From positions 479,501 to 543,500 of the forward strand of contig JAJGOT010000308.1 in assembly GCA_022457155.1 (NCBI GenBank): 64,000 bases of DNA, read 5' to 3'. This DNA comes from Cladopsammia gracilis. Its lineage: Eukaryota > Cnidaria > Anthozoa > Scleractinia > Dendrophylliidae. Made by a program: the position numbers and the translations under genes. The notes beneath the pieces are model-generated. The model did not search any database and was not told where the DNA came from. It saw only the letters and a program-made list of their open reading frames with translations. Below, piece after piece: positions 1 to 10,846 of this stretch. How positions within the stretch are numbered: the stretch's first letter is position 1; every line of letters begins with the position of its first letter.

Positions 1-1983
1 TTATTTCTTGATTATCTACTTGGATGCCTTTTATAGATCTATTGCTTTTTAAGGCTCTCACTAGACGTTCAATCCCCAGGACAAATAAGAGACCCGATAA
101 AGGGCAACCTTGTTGAACACCTCGTTGCAAAGAGAAGAAATTTGAAGCATGCCGATTATTTAAAACACAACTAAAAACGTTATTATAAAATATGTTAAAC
201 CAGTTTATAATGTCAGGTCCGAAATTAAAATATTTGAGAGCGGCGTTAAGGTATGTCCATTCAAATGAATCAAAAGCTTTTTTAAAATCAAGAAATATTG
301 CAATGCCTTTTTGGTTTGTCTGGTTGGTGTATTGTATTATGTCTTGAATAAGCCGAATGTTTTCACCAATGTAACAGCCTTTCACATAACCAGTTTGGTC
401 AGGATTTATAATGCTAGGGAGCACTTTTTCAAGTATTTTTGCTATGGCTTTAGTAAGGATTTTGTAATCGACATTAAGGAGTGATATAGGCCTTGGATGT
501 TCTAAAATAGTTGTCTTTAGACTTTTTGGAATAAGCGAGATGATACCTCTCCTCTGGCTAATAGATAACATCCCTGATTGAAAGGCAAAGTTGAAACTAT
601 CTGTCATTTCTTTACTGATTTCAGGCCAAAAAAAGCGATAGAATTCAACAGGAAAACCATCGGTACCAGGTGTTTTCTGTTTTTTAAAGTCTTTTTGTGC
701 CTTAAAGCAGTCTTCTACGGTGATTTGGCCTTCACAAGAATTCCTTTCTTCCTCATTTAAAGTGGTTACGTTTTCTGGGTTGAAGAAAGCTGGTTCTTTG
801 AGTTCAGCTTCGATAATTGTGACTTTTGATTTGTAAAGAGATTCATAAAATCGTTTTTCTTTCTAGAATTTTAAATTGATCATCGGTGTAAATGTTTTAA
901 GCTAATTTTAATCTTGTCACTGTCTTCCTGGTGTGATTTAGTTTTTCTAGGCCGTAAAAGTATTTCGTATTGCATTTCGAGTTCAAGTATAACGTTTTTA
1001 TTGTGTGGATGCTTCTCGGCTTGCGCTTGTAACTTATTTATTTTTACTTGTATGTCTTTTTCCTTGTCCCTAAATATTTTTGCCTTTCTTTTAGAGTATT
1101 TAACTGTAAAACCTCTAATCTCCATTTTTATAAGATCCCACCTCAACCCTAAGTTTGTGATATTATTGCATTTTAATTAATCGTAAAGCTGCAATATATT
1201 TTTCATCTTCAAGAAGTGAGATATTAAACTTCCAAAAGCCTGGACCTTTCTTCTGAGCTGAGACATCGGATTGCAGATGAATTGAAACGGCTGAATGATC
1301 ACGTTCGGGTGCTAGAATAATTTCACATTTTATATTTGCAAGGGTGCGAAATTCTTTTGAAATTAAAAAGTAATCTAAACGGCTTTGTATTTTTAAGGAT
1401 TTGTTTCTTCAAGTGAAACGAGATAAGTCTGGGTTTGAAGTTTGCCAAATGTCACAAAGATTGTATGAATTACAAAACTTTTTAATTTCTTTAATGACCG
1501 ACCCTTTTTTTGTGACAGGATTTCCACCTGTTTTATCTTTAGGTGAGAGTGCACAAATGAAATCGCCACCAATTATCAAATTTTCTTGTAACATCTTGTA
1601 AAAGATTGTTAAGATTCGAAAAAAAAATTACTTGTTGATTAGCATCATTTGGCACATAAATATTAACGAGAACAAAAGGGATTCTGTGAATTGACATTTC
1701 TAAAATAATGAACCTTCCCTTTGTATCAGCAGTAAATTTTTCTACTTTGAAATCCAAAGAAGGGTTGATTAGTATCATGACACCTTTGCTGTGGTTTGTA
1801 CCGTGACTAAAGAAAATTTTCCCACCCCATTCATTTTCCCATGTGGATGTACATGAATTAGTGCTATAACATTCCTGCAGAAAAACAAAGTCTTGTTTCT
1901 GTTTATGCAACCATCGAAAAACCAAGCAGCGTCTGAGAGATTTGTTCAGACCTCTGACGTTTAACGACAGGCATTTTAAATTC
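1..1983 (-). pseudogene. LINE ORF2 (endonuclease + reverse transcriptase), partial and frameshifted
   Basis: ORF2 would nick target DNA and copy the element RNA. On the minus strand the apurinic-type endonuclease starts near 1983 with L-N-V-R-G-L, followed by L-Q-E-C-Y around 1870 and G-G-D-F near 1565. It is split by a frameshift near 1590. A charged linker lies at 1146-880. From about 595 to base 1 one frame stays open with reverse transcriptase motifs: P-I-S-L-L-N, N-P-D-Q-T-G-Y near 400, F-L-D-F-K-K-A-F-D near 290 (motif A) and R-G-V-Q-Q-G-C-P-L-S-G near 110. The Y-A-D-D box lies beyond the left edge. Clade Tx1/L1 is inferred from the L1-type ORF1 and the long ORF2 layout. Confidence 0.78.
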
Positions 1984-2398
1984 AGAGCATTAGTTGTGTT
2001 TATTTTAGGTGTTTGTATATATACGGAGAGCAGTCAGCACAGGCGTCAAGAATGAATAATATGAGATCAATTCCTCATGCAAGATACAGATTATAATATT
2101 TCCAAAACAGCAGCAATGATTGCAACATTTAGCTTTGGTGGACAGTCGAACAATGAATGACTTGAAATTACACAGATTAAAAACTAAGGCATCTGCAAAA
2201 GTCGCACTCACACAACACAGAACAAAGGACGGCGACAATAAATAAAAACGAAGAATACACAAACAAAACATGAACAATAAAGAAAGGCTCAAAGACAAGC
2301 CTTAACATGAATAACTAACCTTTGAAATCCTGGAAAATTGCCATAAAATGGGATTTTGTAATAAACATTGTTATTTTGACGAACAATGTACCAAAAAG

Positions 2399-3255
2399 TC
2401 AAGAAGCTGCTGGACGTAGATCATCAGGGATATTGTTCGCATCAAATGCTTTGTTGTTGATATAAAGCGTACGGTTAATGACTTGTGCATTTAGACCCGC
2501 TCCTTTGCAATGAACATGGTTTAATTAAAGGTTTTCTTTGCTCTTGAATCGCTTTGGCATAATCTTGAGTGATGTATGCTTCTTTGTATTTTTGAGAGGC
2601 TTTCAGTCGGTTTTTAACAGCAAAGACTGCATCTCTGTCTTCTCTGACCACAAATCTTGCGATGATGGGACGAGGATGGGCCGTACTGTTCTACGTGACT
2701 GGTTTTCCAATGTGATGGATGCCGCGAATTCTTGTATAATCAGACTTAATTTGAAGTTCATTTTCAATTATGTCGCAGATAATATCGTGGCAATTTTCTT
2801 TGTCCATCTCCCGGATGTTCATGAATTTTAAGTTTTCCTTTCTGGAGTAATTTTCGAGGGCAATAAGGTTCTTATGTGTTGTGCGAAGTTCTGTTTTGAG
2901 TTGAACAGATTTGACTTGTGATTTGGCGAGCTCAATCTCTAACTTTTGAATTTTCTGCGTCTGGCTGTCAAGCATTTGTTGATGCAACCTTTTGTAGTCT
3001 TTGTACGTCTTGGAGTCTCCTTGAAGATCTTCGATAGCCGCCCACGCATTTTCAAGGGACTTTTCAATTCCTTTCATCAACTCTTTGACACCATCGTATT
3101 TCACATCTTAAGTTCGATATTTGTGAATGAAGGTTGGTGAAATTGTTCTCCATTCTGCTTTCAATGGTATTTAGCTTATCCAGAATAACTTCCATAGACA
3201 TTGGAGAGTCTGGCCCTTGTACATCAGGCATCTCGCTGCGGTTTCGTTTAGGCAT
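2399..3255 (-). pseudogene. LINE ORF1 (L1-type RNA-binding protein), frameshifted
   Basis: ORF1 of L1/Tx1 elements is a trimeric RNA chaperone with a coiled coil, an RRM and a C-terminal domain. Here the N-terminus (3255-3064, starting M-P-K-R-N-R-S) carries L-D-K-L-N-T-I-E-S-R, a coiled-coil start. The next frame (3104-2691) has a long Q/K/E-rich coiled coil followed by L-E-N-Y-S-R-K-E-N-L-K-F, the usual start of the RRM. After another frameshift near 2690 the C-terminal domain continues to a stop at 2399 with A-F-D-A-N-N-I-P-D-D-L-R-P. Two frame changes make it a pseudogene. Order and spacing to ORF2 fit the family. Confidence 0.75.
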
Positions 3256-3474
3256 ACGTTGTGAGGAACAAGTTGAACTTTAAGAGCTCAACGATCTGTT
3301 AGTTCGTTTGGACATTTAACAGTACAACTGAATGTCGAAATTGACAAGCAAAATTACCAGTGCGACTTTAGAAAGACTTTGTTCATATGCTTTCTGAAAT
3401 TAAGATCCCCATATGGGCTTTTCCAGCTTAGAAAGATTACGGAGCGTCAATGACACGTCCGTCGACCATTTTAG

Positions 3475-4005
3475 CGCATCACTCAAGCGGTGTTCCTGAC
3501 CTGTGGCGTCAACCAGAAAGGTGTGGAGCAGTTTGGCAAAGAGCACTGTGGGTATTTTCAGTGGATCCATTGGAAACCCCGCGTCAAGAAAGAGGAGTAC
3601 GACCCTGTTTCGTGGACCCCTTTGGAACCACGCCTCGTTGAAAAAGAAAGAGAGCATGAAAGAGAGACTCCCTGGTGGAACAAATTTTGGCGAGGAGGGT
3701 TCGTGGTGGCGGGAATGAACAACACCATTGCCTTTCCCGAAGAATTCAGAAATTTGAGTTCTTACCCATACCTGAAGGAGGTGTACAAGACAATGAAACG
3801 GGTCCCTCCCAAATTGAAAAAGATCATTCATGTGCAGGCCTTGTGGTGGTACCTGAAAGGGGAAGACCCTTCGTTGGAGATGATGAAGGATGTGCAGTGG
3901 TGGAAAGACAAGTACGTGCCTGACGAGCCTACCCCCACCTTTTACTATTGGATGCGTCGAGCTGCCGAGAACTTGGCCAGAGCCGCGGAAGAGTCACTGC
4001 GTTGA
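3475..4005 (+). pseudogene. Polinton ORF with GRF-zinc-finger-like N-terminus, 5' incomplete
   Basis: The frame is open from 3475 (after an in-frame TAG at 3472) to 4005, but no ATG lies at the expected start, so the 5' end is probably lost. The N-terminus resembles a GRF zinc finger: T-C-G-V-N-Q-K-G, then F-G-K-E-H-C-G-Y-F-Q-W, matching the N-K-G...C-G-F-F-x-W pattern of that family. GRF fingers bind single-stranded nucleic acid. The rest is Trp- and charge-rich (W-W-N-K-F-W, A-L-W-W-Y-L, Q-W-W-K-D-K-Y) and was not recognised. It lies directly upstream of the integrase on the same strand. The GRF reading is tentative because one of the Cys positions is not clear. Confidence 0.45.
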
Positions 4006-4282
4006 CAGTACGTGTCAGACGGGATTGGATCGTTTTGAACATTGCTTTTTCATGTAAAAAAATCAAACTGTTGTTTGGTTGATTAAAAAAAATTATTTTG
4101 TTCAGTTATTCATGGTGTGGTGTCGTTGTTTGTTAACGATAAATGTCCCCTCCCCCTTTTTTCCGAGTGCCTTGGATCCCATCAGCAAACTACATGGTCC
4201 ACGTGCCAAATCCCAAAAGTGAGCCTCGGTCAGCTGGGGCGAGGTTTACGAATCCCCCGAGAAAAAAGGCAGTTTAGGGGGC

Positions 4283-5115
4283 ATGCAATGGTTTGCCCAG
4301 CAGATGGGGTTGCCTTTGGCGTGGGCCAAACGCATCTTGGAAGGGCTCTTGAGTTGTACCCTGCACAAACCGCATTGGAAACGGTTTCCCACCACCCCTG
4401 TGATCGTGTTTGCCTGCGACGACCAATGGGTGGCCTATTTGGGGGACGTGTCGGCCTTGAAGAAATGGAATAAGGGGTACCGCTTCATTTTGACCGCCGT
4501 CGATGTCTTGTCCAAGTACGCGTGGGCGATGGCTTTGAAGAACAAGATGGGAAAATCCGTGACGGAAGCCTTTGCCTCGATTCTGAGAGGCAGCAAAGGA
4601 CGACAACCCTTGCGGTTGCAAACAGACGAAGGGAAAGAATTTTACAACCAGACCTTCCAAACGTTTTTGAAAGAGCGAGGGATTGTGCTTTTTTCCATGC
4701 GTGAGGATAGTAAAGCCGCCATGGTGGAACGATGGAATCGCAAGTTGAAGGAACGCATGTACCGCATGTTCACCGCGCTGAATATGCTCCAGTACGAGGA
4801 TCAGTTACCGCTGTTGGTCCGAGGGTACAACACCACCCCGCATTGAAGTATTGGCCTGCCCACGAATAAAGTGACCTGCACCAACAAACGCACCGTCTGG
4901 GATTGTTCGTAAGAGAAGCGGAGTATTGCATGCGTCTCAACAAGAAACATCGTTCTTTCCAAAAAGGGTATTTGCTCGGATGGACGGAAGAAGTGTTCAT
5001 TGTCCAATGCGCCCGAGGTGGCCCCGTCCCCACTTACAAGATCAAAGAGTGGGACGGGACGCCCGTGGAAGGGACCTTTTACCATGAAGACGTGCAAAAA
5101 GTCGGTGTCAGATGA
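4283..5115 (+). pseudogene. Polinton integrase (rve, DDE) with lost catalytic Asp
   Basis: The integrase would insert the linear element into host DNA. The core (4283-4846) shows A-C-D-D-Q-W-V-A-Y-L-G-D, Y-R-F-I-L-T-A-V-D-V-L-S-K-Y-A-W, L-Q-T-D-E-G-K-E-F-Y-N and A-A-M-V-E-R-W-N-R-K-L-K-E-R-M. The second Asp (T-D-E-G) and the Glu (V-E-R-W-N) are kept. Polinton integrases normally read W-Q-A-D-L at the first Asp, and here it is W-V-A-Y-L, an Asp to Tyr change. An in-frame TGA follows N-T-T-P-H at 4844-4846. The C-terminal DNA-binding part continues in another frame (4903-5115) with G-Y-L-L-G-W-T-E-E-V-F and P-V-E-G-T-F-Y. Stop, frameshift and lost Asp make it inactive. Confidence 0.85.
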
Positions 5116-5161
5116 TGCCATGTTTTTTTGGGGGCGAGTGGTTCTTCTTTGCGTTCACACC

Positions 5162-6150
5162 ATGAATCACATGGTGCTCCTGAGCGATGTCTCCCCAGAA
5201 TTTCCCAACAATATCCCGGATGCGTTCAAGGTACGATTGGCGTAACCACTGGCATTGGAAGGGTATTGGGAAGTGGGGTTGCTGTCCCTCTCCATCCCCG
5301 ATAGCAGATGGACGTTGACGCACGTCGCGGGGCTCGAGAGGTCTCTCCTGTTTGTGCTGTCTTACACCCTGTTGGATACCCTCGATCAACTGACCGTCAA
5401 ACACTACATGATCAGCGGCACGTAATTGCAAGACAACCAATTCATCAAGGATGGGGTGGATCTGATGGCCTCCATGATTCGAATCTTCGAGCGGGAAGCC
5501 TTTGCACAAACGCAAGAGCTGGGACTTCGTTTCGAGAAGGCCCTTTCATTGGGAAGGCCTGTCCTTGGTCATGGAACACAAACTGTTGGAGAACATTGGA
5601 CCCCATCCTTCCATGACCAACCCTGCCATGTGGTTGATGGTGAATAAAAAGATGGCGGTGGGCATGGGATGGCTGAACGCTGATCACAACCAGGGGAAAA
5701 TCTCCACTACACCCTCGCATTTGACGATTCCAAGGAGACCTTCTAGTTTATCAAGGACACGGAACTGGGTGCCGAAGAGTCCGATGAGGAAACAAAGAAG
5801 AAAAAGCTCTGGAAGACGGACGAGGGGTACCTGTACCTCTGTCTGATCGTGAATTGGCACTTTGTGAATCTCAACGACGCCTTTGGCAAGTACGTGGGGA
5901 GTACGAGATGATGCTTCTTTGTGTACACGGATCTGGTGGAAAGCAATTGCATCAGCGGTCAACTCCACCCCTTGATTCAAGAAGCGCATTTTTTGAAAAG
6001 AGGAGAGGGGGTGCATTTTTTTTGAACCGTTGCATATCCAATGTGTCCCGTTACGACGCCCCTCGATCGACATCGTCGAAGTGCAACTGGCCAACCTGAC
6101 CGGGACCTTGGAAAAAAGGAAAATAGGCCAAACGATCGCCGCCACCTTGT
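5162..6150 (+). pseudogene. Polinton minor capsid (penton-type, PY-like) protein, degenerate
   Basis: Frame 5162 starts M-N-H-M-V-L-L and contains F-P-N-N-I-P-D-A-F-K-V-R-L, then after an in-frame TAA (5243) L-E-G-Y-W-E-V-G-L-L-S-L. This is the hallmark N-terminus of the small Polinton capsid protein: a plea that the assembled element was once virus-like. A second in-frame stop lies at 5423. The frame shifts near 5560 and again near 5910. The C-terminal part (about 5915-6125) keeps F-F-V-Y-T-D-L-V-E-S, then H-P-L-I-Q-E-A and R-P-S-I-D-I-V-E-V-Q-L, the conserved end of the family. Assignment as penton-type single jelly-roll comes from published Polinton comparisons and is less certain than membership of the family. 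Confidence 0.65.
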
Positions 6151-6165
6151 TCTGAAAGGTGATGG

Positions 6166-6173
6166 TATAAAAA
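6166..6173 (+). promoter_or_regulatory. TATA box upstream of small Polinton ORF
   Basis: TATAAAAA lies 38 nt upstream of the ATG at 6211, in the context GGTATAAAAAGCC. A near-identical GGGTATAAAAAG precedes the polymerase gene at 12011. The shared form suggests the element used its own core promoters. Confidence 0.5.
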
Positions 6174-6210
6174 GCCAGCCCTCCCTCCCTCGTCAACTCT
6201 CATTGTCGTC

Positions 6211-6420
6211 ATGTTGGGTGGCAGTTTGATGCGTTATCATCCCCCCTCGACGAGAACGGTGACGGGCATGGGGCAAGGGGGAGGTGCCTTCATGCAAGAC
6301 TTGCTCAAATTGGCCACACTGCTGCTCACGTCATCATTGCACAATGGAAAAGCATCGCTGGACCAAGGTCAATCGTGGCAACAGGCGGGGAAACGTTCGA
6401 CGCGTTGGGACAAGGGGTGA
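6211..6420 (+). CDS. Small Gly-rich Polinton protein (PX-like?)
   Basis: An ORF of 69 codons starting at ATG 6211, 38 nt after a TATA box. The N-terminus is Gly/Arg-rich (M-L-G-G-S-L-M-R-Y), followed by G-M-G-Q-G-G-G-A-F and a short hydrophobic segment (L-L-K-L-A-T-L-L-L-T). Polintons commonly carry a small Gly-rich gene with this layout before the major capsid gene, compared by others with adenovirus core or membrane-lytic proteins; that comparison is not proven here. The end may be altered by a frameshift near 6395, since downstream sequence in another frame continues the same composition. Function is not assigned. Confidence 0.45.
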   Translation: MLGGSLMRYHPPSTRTVTGMGQGGGAFMQDLLKLATLLLTSSLHNGKASLDQGQSWQQAGKRSTRWDKG

Positions 6421-6597
6421 AATGAAAAGCCCAGACGAGTAAGCAAGGGATTTATAAAAAAGCGGCAAAACGAGCCTGAGACATTTTTGTGAGTGGACAC
6501 AGAAAATTAAGAAAAAAACCCAGCAGCAGTTGCAACACCACCACCATGGTCCACCCCCCGGCATCTGATGGGAAGGGGACGGTATCAAAGTCCAGTC

Positions 6598-6713
6598 CAA
6601 TGCGGGGGTTGGATCTTGTCGGACGAGGTGCCTCCACCAGGGTATTAGTTCATGCGACAATGTCAATGCGGGGGTTGGATCTCGTCGGACGTTGCGCCTC
6701 CACCGGGGTATTG
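6598..6713 (+). repeat. Tandem duplication, about 50 bp at 66 bp period
   Basis: CAATGCGGGGGTTGGATC starts at 6598 and again at 6664. About 50 bp of each copy match, with about six differences. It lies in the degenerate spacer between the Gly-rich ORF and the major capsid gene, whose translation here is not recognisable. Confidence 0.8.
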
Positions 6714-7128
6714 GCTTACCAGATACATATAAAGGGTCCACGCGCGTTAACGACCACGCAAACGCCCACGCACCTGAACGTAACGATGTGTTTGGAATTG
6801 TTTGAGATTCCCACGGCCAACATTGCTCAGCAGGGGTATCGGATGGTAAAGTACAGCTCATCCACCACGGGGATTCGACCGATTCATCACCTTTACGGTG
6901 CAGGCATTGGATGATTTTTGCAATTTGGATCGAAGTTATTTGAAACTGGAACTGCGTTTGCATTTGGCGTCCACCAACGGCCTGGTGGCAGATGCGAATG
7001 CCGCCTCAGATGCCGACGACACCCGATGCCTGTACGCGGTCAACAACATTGTGCATTCCATCTTCAAACAAATGAATCTGCGATTCAATGGAGCCCTCAT
7101 GGGTGAACAAACCTATACGTCCGCGTAC

Positions 7129-8499
7129 ATGTTTTTTTATTTTTTATTTTTTTTATTAATTCCAAAGTACAATAACAATTATCACATATACATACCCACA
7201 CAGACTACACACCTATACATACATGCAATCATACAATCCCTACATCAGCTTATTCTAATACTATGCCTATGTATTTAACAAGTGCTTTATGTAAATAAAT
7301 TACTTACAAAATCCTTTTAGATTAATTAGATTACAAATTAGATTACAAAGTCCACTTGTCCATTAATTTTTGTAGACTTTTACTCTTGGTACAGATATAT
7401 TTTTCTGTTTCATATTTAATATTTACCCTAACTATAAAACTATCTATGTTCGGAAGTACTTCATTCCTTCTGCAACTCCACAAATATATTTTCCCTATAA
7501 GTATAAGATAATTAAGCAAGGGGCATTCGGCAGTTAGAATGCCAATCCAAATTTCCTTTAAAGTTAGGTGAACAAGTTGTTTTCTTAACACAAAATAGTA
7601 TGATTCAACACATTTCCAAAATGAATTCGAATAAGGACAATCACAGAGGAAGTGTTTAATCGTTTCTGATTCCTTTTTACAAAAAGAGCACAAGTTATCT
7701 GTCCTGTACCCGATTTTGAACAACTTCGAATAGGTAAAAAGTATTGAGTTAAGTACCTTAAATTGAAAGGCTTTGACATATGGTTCAAAAGCGACAGAAT
7801 GGGGCAAGGGGAATGCTTTTTTAAGATCGTCGTTAAATAAATCAAAATCCCACTTCAATTTTTGCGCGTGATTTGGGAAACAAGCCTTCTTTTTTATCAA
7901 AAAAGAATAATAATCCTTTGATTTCCTTTTTGTTATGTTGAACATGCCATCATTGATTTTAAAAGAAGGAATTGCATTAAAGCTACTGGAATCCGAGCGA
8001 TTAAGAATTTTTAAATTAGCTGGTATTGAATGTCGCATACTAGTCCATTCCAGGAAGTTTGTCTTTGTAACATTTTGAGCGATCTGTTCATAGAATTCCG
8101 TATTGCTCAGGTCAGAATGTAAGTCGCTTATATTCCAGACACCAATGTCATATTTCTTGTAAAAAAAGGGCTTGTTGTCTATTCTGACAAATTATATAAT
8201 GCCAATCATCATTGAGAGCATTTTCTTCTCGGAATTCCGACCACCATTTAAGCAGTTCTAAATAAAAACTGGAGGTAATTTGAAGATCGTTAGCATTATA
8301 ATTATTGCATTTAAAGAGCATTAGACCTCTATAGTTTTTTAAAATATATTCTAGGTAGTTTTTCCATGCGCCTGAGTTGTCACCAAATATTCTTTTAAGC
8401 CAGGAAAGGCGTAGAGACTTTGTCAAACTTTCAATGTCCACCATTTTGATGCCCCCTTCTTCATAATTATTTATTGCTGACGCTCTTGTTACTTACTTA
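7129..8499 (-). mobile_element. LINE 3' tail (Tx1/L1-like) inserted in the capsid gene
   Basis: A 5'-truncated LINE on the minus strand. The poly-A end appears as T-rich sequence at 7131-7160. The C-terminal part of ORF2 is read at 8444-8148 and 8038-7343, with the Cys motif L-C-S-F-C-K-K-E-S-E-T-I-K-H-F near 7680 and a terminal I-K-Y-E-T-E-K-Y-I-C before the stop. CGTAC at 7124-7128 and 8500-8504 is a likely short target duplication. The capsid reading frame joins across it (S-A-Y before, A-Y-K-A-F-L after), so the insertion hit a still readable gene. Confidence 0.82.
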
Positions 8500-8801
8500 C
8501 GTACGCATACAAGGCATTCCTAAAAACCATCTTGAATTTTAAGAGAGGAAGGAGAGACCTTGCTGGCCACACAAGGGTGGGTGAATCAATAGATGTCGTC
8601 CCTTGGATCCAAGACACCAGTGCCAACGACGACATTCCCACCATGGCCAGATGGTTGCACGAGTCAGTGCAAGCCCTGAAAACGGCCTCGGTGCAATTTC
8701 ACGGCAGCCAGACCATGACATTCTTGATCAAGCTGCACCTGGAAGCCTCTCACACAGGACGTCTTCTCACCCCGGGAGTAAAAATGGTCTTCGAATTCAA
8801 T

Positions 8802-10032
8802 GGCCGGGGGCATAACCATCCTATGTTGCTTTTGAGGTCGTTTTTTATTTTTCTCGCTCAGATTTGTCCATTTTTGGCATGTGAACTAAAAATTAGTTGC
8901 AAAACATTGTTCAGATTTTTTTCTGTTGTTTTATCTGTCGCTTTCAAGAAAAAACGTATGCAAAAAAAAGATCTGCATGTCTCCCGCTGAATCCTGCTCG
9001 AAAAAATTAATCCCAAGGTTTACCCGAATTTATCGATTTTACATTGATAAATCACTTCAGATGGCCAAGTTTGGGCCCGCACCTCTAAATCCTACTCAAG
9101 AAAAATAAATCCCGAAGTTCATTCCCTCAAAATCGCTTCATTTTATCATCAATACTCAGCCACTTAGATTCGCGCCATCTCTCTCATCCTTATGGACCTC
9201 CTTTAGGAAGCACTCCTGGTCCTCCGCTGCCGGCTCACAGTCTTTGCCCACCTTGCCAAATTTCACCCTGCCACAAGAACTCACTTTGAACTGCCCAGAG
9301 CTGTATTTGAATCTCCCACGCTACCACGCAAAGCCGACCTATCCATCACTGTCGCAAAGCATGTCGGGATGTCAATGGTGAAAACGAAAACGGAATGTCT
9401 GCCAAATGAAATACGGAAAATATTATAAGTCTCCAAGCACTTTGGATATCGGACATTTTGACTATGGCACGGGATAGGAAGTGGTCCACAACTCACAACC
9501 CTGCCCCTTTTCTGATCCCAAGTGATTCCAGAGTTTCCCGCTGGCTCGTCTCGTCCACCAACGTCTATTTTCACCTTGAGCGTGAAATAGCGATATAGAC
9601 ACAAGGTAAGACAAGAAACACGACTCATTTCTTTGACAGGTGGTAGAGACTTGCGGATTTCTGGACCTGGCTTATAAACACGCTACAGATGATGTGTTTG
9701 CCGTAGTGAGCTGGCAATCGATAAGCGAGCAAGGTGTGCGTAAATAACGGTATTTTCGTTCATGTTGTTGGCTCGGGTCAGGAGTATTGCGGTGGCATAT
9801 TCTCACGGCCAATCTGCTGTAATGGCGTCGATATGACGCTCTGAATGTAAACAAGCACCAAAAGGCCAAAACTCTGCTTTTTTAAGGTGAAATTAGTTCA
9901 GTTTCTTAGGGTTAGTGCAAATTCGACAAGGGTTTGTGATGTAATTCGTTGTACGATAAAATTAGGCAAATCTGGGTGAGAAAAAAATTAAAACGTTCAA
10001 AAAGCAACATAGGTTGGTTACGCCCCCAGCCC
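8802..10032. mobile_element. 1.23 kb terminal-inverted-repeat element in the capsid gene
   Basis: The left end reads GGCCGGGGGCATAACC and the right end, reverse-complemented, GGCTGGGGGCGTAACC. The match continues about 65 bp inward through CCTATGTTGCTTTT and CAGATTTG, imperfectly. TTCAAT flanks it at 8796-8801 and 10033-10038, a candidate target duplication. Inside are two near-copies of AATCCTGCTCGAAAAA (about 8990 and 9090). The minus ORF 9628-9281 (115 codons) was not recognised. No transposase is visible, so it is probably non-autonomous. Confidence 0.75.
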
Positions 10033-10846
10033 TTCAATTGTTTTGCCATTCCCCTGACTTTTTCACTTTTGGCACCAAGACGAGTGGCACGAGAGAGAAA
10101 AGGACGGTGACGTTGAGCCACGAGGATCTGAAAGTGACCCTGCATTTGTGCCGAGTGAGTTTGAATCCCACGGTGTATAGCGCGTTGCAAACCGATTGAA
10201 AAAGCAAGCGACAAATGGCCAAGTACCCGGTGATGAGAAGCGAGATCCGGTCCTTCTCGTTCGATGGACGGACGACCAAATTCACGGAAGATAACGTGTT
10301 TGTGGAAAAAGTACCCGATCGGATGATCGTGGCATTGGTGGACAGTCGAGCGTTCAATCTGTTTGCTTTTCAAAAATTTTTGGTGGTAGATGGCGAAGAC
10401 TACCCATACCCATGCTGGACTTGAATGGAAACGATAATTTGAAAGATTTGAAGGGGTACCGTCAGTTCCTGGAAGCATGTGGACGGTATCATATCTATGG
10501 TCCCTACATGGTGAGACCAGAGGATTGGGGGCGAGATGGACAATGCCCGTTGTTTGTGTACAACAATGTGCCCTCAGGCGTGGCGGACGACCCCGAGTAC
10601 CCAAACCCGAAACAAGCTGGCAATTTGCGTGTGGAAATTGATTTCCAGGCTGCTCTCAATACCAATATCACCGTGTTGGTCTCAGGCGTGTTTGAAAATC
10701 TATTTGAAGTTGATGGCAATGGGAAAAAAACAATTGTTGTTATGTTTGTTGTTGTTAAAAAAAATAAATGGTTGAAACAAAAAAGTTTCTAGTGCATTTT
10801 CTTTAATTTGAATAGATAATAAAAACAGACCCATTTCACCGCAAAT

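Larger units (their letters stand above)
1..3410 (-). mobile_element. Tx1/L1-like LINE, decayed, 3' end outside window
   Basis: A non-LTR retrotransposon read on the minus strand: an L1-type ORF1 (3255-2399), then an endonuclease/reverse-transcriptase ORF2 (from about 1983) that runs out of the window at base 1. The 3' tail is therefore not visible. The stretch 3256-3410 upstream of ORF1 is probably its 5' UTR; the exact junction with the Polinton sequence, which is clear from about 3475, cannot be fixed. ORF1 and ORF2 both carry frameshifts, so the copy is dead. Confidence 0.8.
6786..10792 (+). pseudogene. Polinton major capsid protein (F54H12.2-like), split by two insertions
   Basis: The major capsid protein would build the virion shell. 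The gene starts at ATG 6786 with C-L-E-L-F-E-I-P, the usual L-D-x-F-x-V-P-P start of this family. It shifts frame near 6890 and continues A-L-D-D-F-C-N-L-D-R-S-Y-L and V-N-N-I-V-H-S-I-F-K-Q to 7128. A LINE tail fills 7129-8499. The frame resumes at 8502 with Y-A-Y-K-A-F-L and runs to about 8801 with H-T-G-R-L-L-T-P-G-V-K. An inverted-repeat element fills 8802-10032. After it come S-L-N-P-T-V-Y-S, an in-frame TGA near 10197, A-K-Y-P-V-M-R-S-E and D-R-M-I-V-A-L-V-D-S-R. A frameshift near 10410 precedes the C-terminus (A-G-N-L-R-V-E-I-D-F-Q, V-F-E-N-L-F-E-V-D). Several breaks besides the insertions make it dead. Confidence 0.72.

Noticed and set aside
3400..3831. 143-codon minus-strand ORF
   Set aside because: Antisense shadow of the GRF-like Polinton frame; no recognisable motif of its own.
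9281..9628. 115-codon minus-strand ORF as transposase of the 1.23 kb element
   Set aside because: No DDE-type or zinc-finger motifs and no conserved residues recognised.
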